Source of the DNA: Micromussa lordhowensis
Taxonomy: Eukaryota; Cnidaria; Anthozoa; Scleractinia; Lobophylliidae
Direction: 5' to 3'
DNA length: 64,000 nucleotides
NCBI GenBank assembly: GCA_964020085.1
Contig: OZ026607.1
Location: 18,473,057-18,537,056, forward strand
A program made the position numbers and the translations under genes. A model generated the notes under the pieces. The model ran no database searches. It was not told where the DNA came from and saw only the letters and a program-made list of their open reading frames with translations. Below, piece by piece: positions 55,233-64,000 of this stretch. Within the stretch, counting starts at the first letter, position 1; the number at the start of each line of letters is the position of its first letter.

Positions 55233-56614
55233 TTTTTTTTTACATTTCTGACATTACAAATTAATTACAGACCAATAACAAATTACTAATAACAAACAAT
55301 ACATCGGCGATCAAGTTACTAATAACAAACACAATACATACCTTACTTACTCAATACTTAATCACACTACATTCTACTAATCAAATTACAATCGCTTCCT
55401 AAACACAATATGATTCTTACAAGAAGGAAATATTACATATTAAGTAACAAATTACAGTTAATTGTCCATTTAAGTTTAAATTTGTGTAAGGTATTATTTT
55501 TAATACTAACGTATTTTTCAATTTTCGAACTTATTTTTAATCTTATGCTGTAGGCCAATTATTTCTGGTAGCATGCTTGTCCTTCTGCAATCCCACAGGT
55601 ATAACTTAGCTATCAGTAACAAATAGTTTAGCAAGGGGCGTTTTGAATCTACAATACCTATTATGACATCTTTTAAAGTAAGGGAAACAGGTTCTTTTGA
55701 GATAGGAAGAAAATAAAGTTCAAACTCTTTCCAAAAAGTCTGCGAGTATGTACAGTCGAAAAAGAAGTGGCTGAGGGTTTCGGGATGAGACTTACAAAAG
55801 GAGCAGTTGTCGTCTGTGGCAAATCCTATCTTGTGTAATTTGGTATTGCTATATAATATAGAGTTAAGGACCTTGTACTGAAAAGCTCTAATATACGGTT
55901 CACAGCAAACTGTATGTGGTAGAATATATGCCTTTTGTAGTTCGTCATCGGTTAGGTCAAATTCATGTTTTAGAGTTAGTCCCCTGTTAGGAAATTGAGC
56001 TTTTTTGCTCAGTAACAACGAGTAATAATCCTTTGACGTCTTTTTTAAGACATCAAAAGCATTGTCATTAATCACTAATGATGGCTGGCTTGTCATAAAG
56101 GTGTAATTACTCATTTTTAAATGAGAAGGTATAGCATGGCGGAGACCTGCCCAAGTTAAAAAGTTAACTTTACCGGTAACCTTTTTAGAAATTATATTAT
56201 ACGAGTCTATGTTATTCAAATCAAATAGTAGGTCATTTATGCAAATAATACCAGACTCGAAAAATGTTTTATAAAATACAGGTGCATTGTTTATGTGAAC
56301 ATCGTTATTATTCCATATTATGCTTTGCCAATACTTTTCTGTGGAGAACCCGTCTCGAAACTCTGCCCACCATTGGAGCATCTCAGCATAAAACTGCGAG
56401 GGTATAGGATGATCTTTTACATTGTAGTTACAGTGAAATAAGAAAAGACCTCCGAAACGCTTAAGTTGATGACGTATATAATCTTTCCACGCACCATCGT
56501 TTACACTGAATATTCTTTTTAACCACGCTAGTCTTAAGGATTTAATCATTGTCTCTAAATCAATCATTTTTAAACCGCCTTTTTCATATTCATTTATTAC
56601 AGACAAGCGCTTGT
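55233..56614 (-). mobile_element. 5'-truncated LINE with 17-bp target-site duplication
   Basis: CCGTGAGGAGATAACAT is repeated exactly at 55216-55232 and 56615-56631. On the plus strand the first copy is followed by a T run, which is the poly(A) tail of a minus-strand retrotransposon. Between lies the C-terminal part of a reverse-transcriptase polyprotein, about 365 residues, open from near 56615 to the stop at 55518. It carries the C-x2-C-x7-H-x4-C knuckle (CSFCKSHPETLSHFFFDC) and the GGLKMIDLE and AWLKR motifs typical of the region after the polymerase in L1/Tx1-like LINEs. The polymerase and endonuclease domains are missing, so it cannot move by itself. The intact frame suggests a young insertion. 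The open frame continues past the element into flanking DNA by chance. Confidence 0.92.
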
Positions 56615-56715
56615 CCGTGAGGAGATAACATAACACATTTATCATTTCGACATATCTAGTCTTGCAGTGTGGCAGGACATGTGTCACACATACGCTAGTT
56701 TACAACCTTGCTCGT

Positions 56716-56830
56716 CATTAGTCCTTCATAGCCCAGTGGTTAGAGCGTCCAATCGGTCTTCTGCTAGGTCATGGGTTCGACTCCCGTTGTGGACTCAGTA
56801 ATTTATTTTCTGAGTAATTTCGACTTCAAA
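56716..56830 (+). repeat. tRNA-derived SINE-like sequence
   Basis: A perfect A box TAGCCCAGTGG (56729-56739) and a perfect B box GGTTCGACTCC (56774-56784) at tRNA spacing. The T arm pairs but the acceptor stem pairs only partly and the anticodon arm is poor. This is a tRNA-related retroposon or tRNA relic and not a clear tRNA gene. Confidence 0.7.
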
Positions 56831-56831
56831 A

Positions 56832-57424
56832 TGCTTCCTCATTTATTTCACTTTATCCAAGTCACCATTTCGCTTATCAGTTATAATATAACACAGTTTG
56901 AATGTAGTTAATTTTTGTTTCAGCATGAACTATATTGCTGTGTGCTCGATCAGTCGTCGTAAATTTCGCGGTCTGTATAGTGGTTAGTTAGTTGTTTGTT
57001 GTGTAATAAAGTTCGTTTCTCTTAACGACTTCAGTTCTTAGAAACAACAAAAACATGTTCCCATACTGCATTAACTACGAGTTTCAGATCCCACCCCGAG
57101 AGACTGTGTTCAGAACTTTCCGTAAGTATGTAATAGCCGTGGTGTAAATTCAATACACCACTGTCATTACCCCATGGCTTCGGCTGACTCAGAGTTTGAG
57201 TCTCGGCGGCCTCGTGCGCTGTTGAAATTTCTCATTCATCGTCAGTGAACGAGTGCAGGTAAATCCCGATAATTCACGAGCAATGAGTGCGTTAACCTGT
57301 AAATATACCAAAACTTATTGCGCCGAAAACTGGTACCCAGGTTCCCCGAAGTAATAATGTCCTCAGGGAAGCAGCGCGCCTGTTATTTTGGATTTCTCGA
57401 TCAGGGAAATCATGATTATCGAGA
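56832..57424. other. Intergenic, no gene recognised
   Basis: Unassigned sequence between the SINE-like repeat and the start of the second duplication copy. No exon seen. Confidence 0.4.
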
Positions 57425-58069
57425 GCTGGTCTGACTTGTATATAGACAGCTCTCTGTTCTTCCTTGACAGAGGATAGCAGAAATACCCAACAAGATCTCC
57501 ACATTTTGAAAGTTTAATGTTGTATTTAAAAATATTCACTGGTCTGTTGTGTTGTTTTCCATGTGGTGTTGTGTGGGGTGCCAGTGCTTACCTAGAAAAA
57601 CCAGTTTTTGTTTTCACGTGTTCTCTTTTCGTGAAGAAAAGTCTTGCCAATGGCTTACAATGTGACTTTTCTCGAAATGGGTCACTTGGAAAAGGGTTAA
57701 CCAGTCAGAACGTTACCTGAGAACAAAGGGTAGCAATGTCTTTTTCTTAAACAAACCAATAACATTGAAGAATACGAACAATAATTTGTTGATTGGTTAG
57801 CGTCTATCCTAATTAAATTTTGTGCGCTTTTCAACGGTGTCGCTTTAGTTGTCGCAAATTGAGTTTTCAAGCTAAATTTTTCGAGCGACATTTATAATCA
57901 TGACTGTTTCCCGTCAAGGACTGAAACTATAAGGCAGTAGAGTCGATAGCATTTTATACTTTCAGATCAAACAGATCGTTACTCGCCGTCACGAGAAGCT
58001 ACCAATCCAATGTTCTCAGTTTACGTACGATTTCTTCTCAGCTGGCCAGGTTCGATTAGCCGTGCTGAA

Positions 58070-58540
58070 AACGTGAACTCGTCAACCCTGACATTCTAGA
58101 CAAGCTTTGATCGAATCTATCTTCATTGTGTGTAAAAGTGAAATACGGCAAGTAATGAGTAACAAGAAATCCCACTGTGACTTTTTTCTTTTTTCCACTC
58201 TTACTTCGATTAGACGCACTGGAAATCTCGTCAACCCTAACATTCTAGACAACAGACAAGCTTTGATCGAATCTATCTTAATTGCGTGTAAAAGTGAAAA
58301 ACGAAAAGTAATTAGTAACAAGAAATCCCACTGTCACTTTTTGGGGTACAAAACAGGAACTCAAATTTCTTTTCCAGTTTTACTTCGATCAGTCGCACTG
58401 GAAAATTCGTCAACCCTAACATTCTAGACAAGCTTTGATCGAATCTATCTTAATTGTGTGTAAAAGTGAAAAACGAAAAGTAATGAGTCACAAGAAACCC
58501 CTCTGTAACTTTTTTTGGGGGGCAAAACGTGAACGCAAAT
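58070..58540. repeat. Tandem repeat downstream of UGT-3, three units
   Basis: Three units with CTAACATTCTAGACAAGCTT-like cores (near 58088, 58238 and 58418), against two in copy 1. Changes in unit number happened after the segmental duplication. Confidence 0.8.
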
Positions 58541-58553
58541 CTGTTTTCCAGTT

Positions 58554-61056
58554 TTACTCCTTCTTTAATTTACCATCACCCTTTCTACAGAACACACGAC
58601 ACAGGCATCTACATGTCAATCTTATCACCATGACAACTAAGGTAACTATAACAACAAGGAATGCCATGACGTCAAGTAAGTAGTACTGATACCAAGGGAT
58701 GTTAAACACTTGAGCTCTGAGGTGCCGCGTTCCACCATGTCTGAGTACATACTCTATCCAGTCACAGATTTCTTGAAGAGGCGTTTGTCGACGATCCTTT
58801 AACAAGCCTGAGATATGCATTGCTTTGCTCTTAAATCTAAAGATGGAAGAAAGCGTCATGTTATTCCCCTTTTTTTCATAAGCGATCTCATACGTATTAT
58901 AATGATAAGTTAGGCAAATAATTAGGGTAATGTTGTCCGAATGTCAACACTAAACATGGACAAGTAAGCAATATATCTACCTTGGTTCACTAATGACACG
59001 CTCAATTGTCTCAAACAACTGTTGGGCATCAACGCTTTTCCAATCCACAGCTAACCCAAGGCCAACATGTTCTGCTTTCTTTGCGTTAGTATGCTGGTCT
59101 ATGAACAAAGGAAAAGCCACCACAGGGACACCATGATACGCTGACTCATAAAGACTGTTGTGTCCCACATGAGAGACAAAAGCTTTGATGTTCTTGTGAG
59201 CCAAAAGATCATTCTGAGGTAACCAGTCCACTGCTCTGATGTTTGTACCAAGGAATGATGGAATGTAACCTGCAGGAGAAGAGAGATACTGTTGTCAATT
59301 ACGTTACTCACCCTAATGATTTAATAGACTCTGGGTTGAAAACTATTGAATTATCTGCCGAGTACAGCCTTTTGAGTGACGTTGTTATCAGTTTGGCAGA
59401 TGAGACCACCGGCTTATCAAGATTTGAAGCCACGTTTGATCTAAAAGAAGAAATGATAAAACCATTGCCCCCCTGTATTGCTGACAAATTCTAAGTTATA
59501 AGTAATATATCAAACACGAGCGACAGTCTTTCATCGGGATATCCAGACACCGAGAAGAGAGTTGAAAATCCGACGCGCAGCGGAGTATTTTTGACGAAAT
59601 TCGAGGTGTTTGGATAGCCGATGAAACACTGTCTCGAGTTTTTGATATATCTTCTCAATCGGAATAAAAACTCAGGAGAAAACGGAGAGTTAAAATCGTC
59701 AAAATCTATGCTAATTAAGACCGGGTATCCAAACCTCCTTCACGGTTGTGATTTCCTTTGTTTTAACTTGATGAATTATTAATGAGTTTGAGAAGTACCG
59801 TATACCAATTAGCATTGCTATTCTACCAGTGTCCCCAATTAGTCTATCTAGGCTAAACACATGGACACTTAAATGAAGGGGCGGTTCTGAGGCGAATCAT
59901 TTCGGATACGTCACCGAAATCAATCGGCCGTGGAGGCATGGGAGAAAGCCGTACAGGAACTAGGCTTCGAATTAACTACAGACTTGTACATGGTAAAATA
60001 TTAAAGTATTGTCTACTCAAACTCCATAAGTTGTGTGCATAATATCTCTCACGAGATACCCACTGACAATCATAATTTTCGATGGCATTAAGTAATTCCT
60101 GTGCTTTACCCCACTATTACCTTTAATTCTCCACACGACTTGCTGTTTCAGTTTCCCAAACGCTGTAGCTAGCATGTCTACCACTGGTTTTTCAAGATTT
60201 GAGGCCACGTTTGATCCAAAAGAAACTATGATAAAACCATGGCCCCCTGAATTGCTGACAAATTCTTCTAAATCAGGGGGGAGAGGTTTAGGATCTTTGA
60301 CATGTGGTGGTCCAACCATAACATTGCCTGTTGAGTATAATCCCAGCAGAAACATTGACCACACTAATATAACGATTCGTAATTTGTCGTTTATTTTAGT
60401 GGAGCTCCTGCGCGCCGAAAGCGCGCGAGCCAAGCCCCATTGCTTAGAAAATTTGAAAATAGGCGTTGTTACAATATTTCGGCTGGCCAACACCAGCCTT
60501 CTTCAGGTTTATTGAATGGATAAATGCTTGTTACAAGATCTTTATATTTACCGGAAATGACATAAAAAGGCTACGTGATGTGTAACATTAATAAAAAAAG
60601 GAAAATGCATAAAAGATAGTAATACATGATAACAAGGTAAAATAGACAATAGAAAATTAAAAGGTAGCTAAATTAAATTAAATTACATTTCATCTCCGGG
60701 TGTGGCCATACGCCCGTCCGTACGTCTGTGCGCCCCCTTCATATAAATCAATGTGAAATTTCTCTCTGCAGCCTTTCCCTTAGAGATTCGGAGGAGCTGG
60801 TATACAGCGTGCATCTTTGATATTAGGAATTCATGTTATGTTCCATTGACACCTGTCAAAACAAGGTATCTGCTCACCAGTATCACGTGTCCATAGCGCC
60901 GGCTCAGGATTAGAGCTCATCGAGGTCACGTGTTTGTGTTAAGTTGACCGCTGCCTAGGTACATTTTTTATTGGATCGCAGTTCAAGCCAGGTTAACTTA
61001 TCGTAAGCAAGAGCTCTGCTTTTAGGCTTGTCTAAATCTATTTAGTATCGCCCAAC

Positions 61057-61094
<38 letters not shown>

Positions 61095-61238
61095 GCTACT
61101 AGGGGACTATTAGCAATAGTCATCGAGTAGCGTAATTCGCCCGTTTCTCTTTCGTTTTTTCCCCAAATAAATATTTCTTCAACTTGCATTTACTAACCTT
61201 TTTATTGCCTTTTCTGTTCAACTAGTTGGGTGATACTA

Positions 61239-61271
<33 letters not shown>

Positions 61272-62329
61272 AGTCAATAGCCCATTCGGCTTCGCCTCAT
61301 GGACTATTGACCCGTAGAATAAAGGGGGCAAGTTTCTAAACAAACTGTGGTGCTGCGTCGGTGGGAGTATTACAAGATAATTTGGTTTTATCAACTGGGT
61401 TGATAATGTCAATTGTCCACTGTAAAGAGATTCGGAAGCTGACGTTTCGAGTGTTAGCCCTTCGTCGGAGCGAATCCATTTGCGAATCCATTCGCTCCGA
61501 CGAAGGGCTAACGCTCGAAACGTCAGCTTCCGAATCTCTTTACGGTGGACAATTCACATTATCAACCCAGTTGATAAAACCAAATTATCTATTGACCCGT
61601 AGCCCTTTCGGGCTACGGGTCTAATTGTTAAATATTAGGCCTGAACGGTGTGTCCCCCTGTCTCACCCCCTAACAGTGTGTCCCCCACATCTCCACCTCC
61701 TGACTTCCGTTCTTCCTACCTGGCAACAAAGGTTGTGCGTACTCCAAGGCAAAATCTGCTGTACTTATAAGAAGTTCAGCATTTCCAACAGCTTCCTGGA
61801 AGCTTCTCTCAGGGTTGATGTTGTATTTGACTTTCAGAGCATTCATTGGTCTGTTACACGCAAGACACATGAATAGCTTCCCTCCGAAGTACGCTCCCAA
61901 ATTAATCACACGTTCCATAAAATTCATTTTATCGGAAAATCCTGTTAAAAGCTGCGGAACATAAGAGATAGGCATTGGTACCATGTGGCTAAAAGAGAAC
62001 GACGCAGTTAATGGTAGAGGCAGAATTTCCACTCTTGGAATGTCAAAGCGTTCACCAACCATTGTCGCAGGGCACATTGCAAGACTGTCATAAACTATGA
62101 TGTCGACGCCTTTCAGTTTCTCCTGTAACTCTGTACTCTGTAAAAAATGTTCACATATGGAAATCTGTACCTCGCTCATTTTCATCACCAGGTTTAATTT
62201 GCTTCCTTCAATTTCAAGGCGTGCAAGGTCATATTCAAAGAACTCTGGTTTGTATGGCACTTGGTAAATCTTGTGCTCCACTTTCTCCCTGAATTTGATC
62301 CTACCGGATGAGGGAACAACCAAAACAAC
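58554..62329 (-). CDS. UGT: UDP-glycosyltransferase 3, first exon absent from window
   Basis: The minus-strand exons 61720-62329, 60121-60327, 58981-59269 and 58554-58836 correspond to exons 2-5 of UGT-1, with the same phases and only a handful of residue changes (for example F for P in the IKPREK context and two Y to C changes). The donor signature SHVGHNSLYESAYHGVPVV, D-Q pair, membrane helix and tail KLKKE are intact. No exon 1 with start codon and signal peptide is visible between 62330 and 64000. In UGT-1 it lies 1.1 kb upstream of exon 2, and here that place is taken by a minisatellite. So the gene is either completed beyond the window or is a truncated copy. Confidence 0.85.
59400..59492 (-). 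pseudogene. Decayed exon 3 fragment inside UGT-3 intron 3
   Basis: Same relic as at 45905-46016. Here one extra C in the CCCCCC run (near 59468-59473) shifts its frame, so it decayed further after the duplication. Confidence 0.8.
59500..59795. mobile_element. Foldback insertion in UGT-3 intron 3, absent from UGT-1
   Basis: The sequence after TTATAAGT in UGT-1 (46009-46018) is interrupted here by about 295 bp that ends in AAGT, consistent with a 4-bp AAGT duplication. Within the insert, ATATATCAAA...TTTCATCGG is mirrored by CCGATGAAACACTG...TTTTTGATATAT (arms of about 45 bp, 59505-59655). Confidence 0.75.
60472..60690. mobile_element. Insertion in UGT-3 intron 2, possibly Penelope-like end
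   Basis: UGT-1 lacks this segment. It starts with TACAATATTTCGGCTGGCCA and CACCAGCCTTCTTCAGG, a self-complementary end resembling termini of Penelope-like retroelements (family resemblance from memory, not tested). Confidence 0.5.
61041..61634. mobile_element. Two adjacent inverted-repeat elements in UGT-3 intron 2, absent from UGT-1
   Basis: The first element (about 61041-61240) has ends TTAGTATCGCCCAACTAGT and its near complement. The second (about 61239-61630) has ends AACAATTAGACCC and GGGTCTAATTGTT. The interior of the second contains a 98-bp-arm palindrome at 61377-61588. UGT-1 reads directly from AAATCTAT to ATTAGGCCTG across this site. Confidence 0.8.
61377..61588. repeat. 212-bp palindrome, 98-bp arms, 16-bp loop
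   Basis: Arms 61377-61474 and 61491-61588 are inverted copies with about three mismatches, containing GCTAACGCTCGAAACGTCAGC-type sequence. A single arm of the same repeat is at 30160-30272. Confidence 0.9.
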
Positions 62330-62639
62330 CTATATAAAAGGCAGAAACACAACACACTTATCAGGAGAAACTCGTCACAGGAGCCACTATGCATGGGGTT
62401 GTGGAAAAGTGGCCTTGCCCGGCAGTTAGTGAAATCACTAGTATATAGAATGGTTTGGATCACAACAAAATATCCTGGCTTTTGCCAAAGAGGTGGCCGC
62501 TATAGTCATTGCAGAGACTTGGGGCTGGATTTCGTTTAGTGACGATTTATATATGTATTTTCACTTTCTATCAAGGTACGGCCAAAAAATGATCCCAAAT
62601 ACTCACAAATCGAAAGTGTTACTAATCCCTGGTGAAAAT

Positions 62640-63490
62640 CCTGACAGGATCTTTGAGGATCTTTATAGATCTTCAAGGACCTGCCAAAGATCCTTAAAGA
62701 TAAGGATCCTTTAAGGATCCTTTAAAGATCTTTAAAGATCTTTCAAAGAAATTCAAAGATCTTTAATGGAAAGATCTTTCAAGGATCTTTGCTAGGATCC
62801 TTTAAGATCCTTGAGGATTCTGTGAAGATCTTTCAAAGATCTTTGAGGAATATTTGTAAGGATCTTTCAAAGATCTTTGTTAAGATCCTTCAGGATCTTC
62901 AAGGATTTTATCAAGATCTTGCAAGGATCCTTGGTAAGATCCCAAAAGGATCTTTGGTAAGATCCTTCAAGATCCTTGAGGATTCCATAAGGATCTTTGA
63001 AAGATCTTTGAGGAATCTTTTCAAGGATTTTGCAAAGATCTTTGCTAAGATCCTTCAGGATCTTCAAGGATCTTATCAAGATCTTGCAAAGATCCTTGAT
63101 AAGATCCCAAAAGGATCTTTGTTAGGATCCTTCAAGATCCTTAAGGATTATATGAGGATCTTTGAAAGATCTTTGAGGAATCTTTGCAAGGATCTTGCAA
63201 AGATCGTTGTTAAGATCCTTCAGGATCTTCAAGGATTATATCAAGATCTTACTAGGATCCTTGGTAAGGTCCCAAAAGGATCTTTGCTAGGATCCTTCAA
63301 GATCCTTGAGGATCATCTGAGGATCTTTCAAAGATCTTTAAGGAATCTTTTCAAAGACATTGCAAAGATCTTTGCTAAGATCCTTCATGGTCTTCAAGGA
63401 TCTTATCAAGATCTTGCAAAGATCCTTGGTAAGAGTCAACAGGATCTTTCCTAGGATTCTCAAGATCCTTGATGAGGATCTTGCAGAGGT
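62640..63490. repeat. GATC minisatellite with higher-order 165-bp period
   Basis: Units of 10-12 bp (AGGATCTTTCA, AGATCCTTCAG and so on) put GATC at nearly every unit, about every 11 bp, over 850 bp. Four higher-order repeats of 165 bp (15 units, a multiple of three) are visible from about 62789. That multiple keeps a 221-codon frame open by chance on the plus strand. I treat it as non-coding. Confidence 0.92.
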
Positions 63491-64000
63491 AGTCAGATTT
63501 TCCAGCAGGTATGCATGACTTTACCTTGTTTAAAGTAATGCATGTTATCAGCTTGTCAGCTGATATAATTAGAACACCTTAGAACCATTACATTGTAATA
63601 ATTGTTGTTACAGTTTATTACAAATCTACAACAGGTCTGACTCATTCTCATACATTACAATGTAAAGACAGGGTTCAAAAACAGATTCGCTCCGTAGTTC
63701 GATCCTCTAATGTATCATACAGGAGAACCAAACTCGATTAAGTTCAATTTTGGAGCGACAACTGAATACGACGGCGATATTTCATCAAACTTAATTCAAA
63801 AATATTGTGGTAAGCAGCTTTCCATAAGAAAATATGCATTCTGAATTCTAATGTACCTTTAGGAACACACAGGTTGAATTAGAAAGAGATGACAATCACT
63901 TGGCACATGAGACTTCTTTATAAACAGTACCATTCCATGCTTCTCACAAGTAGATACTGATAGTTTTAACTCTATAAGAATAATTTCTTGTGATACTAGT
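63491..64000. other. Intergenic, no gene recognised
   Basis: No UGT exon 1 and no other exon or repeat that I can identify. Confidence 0.4.

Larger units (their letters stand above)
57425..62623. repeat. Segmental duplication, copy 2 (UGT-3 side)
   Basis: Partner of 43920-48962. Extra sequence only here: 59500-59795 (hairpin insertion), 60472-60690 and 61041-61634. After 62623 similarity stops at the edge of the GATC minisatellite, before the position where UGT-1 has exon 1. Confidence 0.93.

Noticed and set aside
56722..56795. tRNA gene
   Set aside because: A and B boxes are perfect but the acceptor stem pairs only partly and the anticodon arm is poor; better explained as a tRNA-derived repeat.
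62789..63454. 221-codon plus-strand open frame over the GATC minisatellite
   Set aside because: The frame stays open only because the higher-order unit is 165 bp, a multiple of three. The opposite strand is open too, and the peptide is a simple repeat with no splice or promoter context.

Overview
This is a window of animal nuclear DNA. It is AT-rich, has short exons with GT-AG introns, long repeat-filled introns and many small transposons, and shows no bacterial gene organisation. The cathepsin L, UDP-glycosyltransferase and tensin-like proteins, together with the repeat families, suggest an anthozoan cnidarian, most likely a stony coral. This is an inference from style and protein character; I could not run a database search.

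Four gene regions can be supported. (1) Minus strand, about 8.3-20.8 kb: a gene of at least 19 very short exons (38-130 nt) that splice in frame into a tensin of the C1-TEN type: a C1 zinc domain, a PTEN-like phosphatase domain with an intact CX5R loop, and a C2 domain. A separate exon encoding a C2H2 finger (26.1-26.3 kb, same strand) may be its first exon or may belong to another gene. (2) Plus strand, 28.4-34.1 kb and 39.1-42.9 kb: two tandem cathepsin L genes, each with five coding exons and the same splice phases, encoding complete preproenzymes of 333 and 334 residues. (3) 45.0-62.3 kb: three UDP-glycosyltransferase (UGT) genes. UGT-1 (minus) and UGT-2 (plus) are complete, 511 residues each, and diverge from a shared 389-bp intergenic region. 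UGT-3 (minus) is a near-identical recent copy of UGT-1 whose first exon is not in the window. (4) 55.2-56.6 kb: a 5'-truncated LINE with a 17-bp target-site duplication.

The rest is intron or intergenic DNA packed with non-autonomous transposons. Several have exact boundaries that can be read from the sequence. A 1457-bp element has 230-bp inverted repeats built of degenerate short repeats and a 5-bp duplication. At least five elements of different families are flanked by TTAA. One 204-bp element has an 8-bp duplication, and there are several near-perfect hairpins, tRNA-derived repeats and a minisatellite with GATC about every 11 bp. Comparing the two UGT copies gives natural filled and empty insertion sites, including one clean TTAA insertion.

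Functionally, the tensin-like protein would link phosphoinositide or phosphoprotein signalling to adhesion. The cathepsins are secreted or lysosomal proteases. The UGTs are ER membrane conjugating enzymes, although both complete genes lack the usual catalytic histidine.
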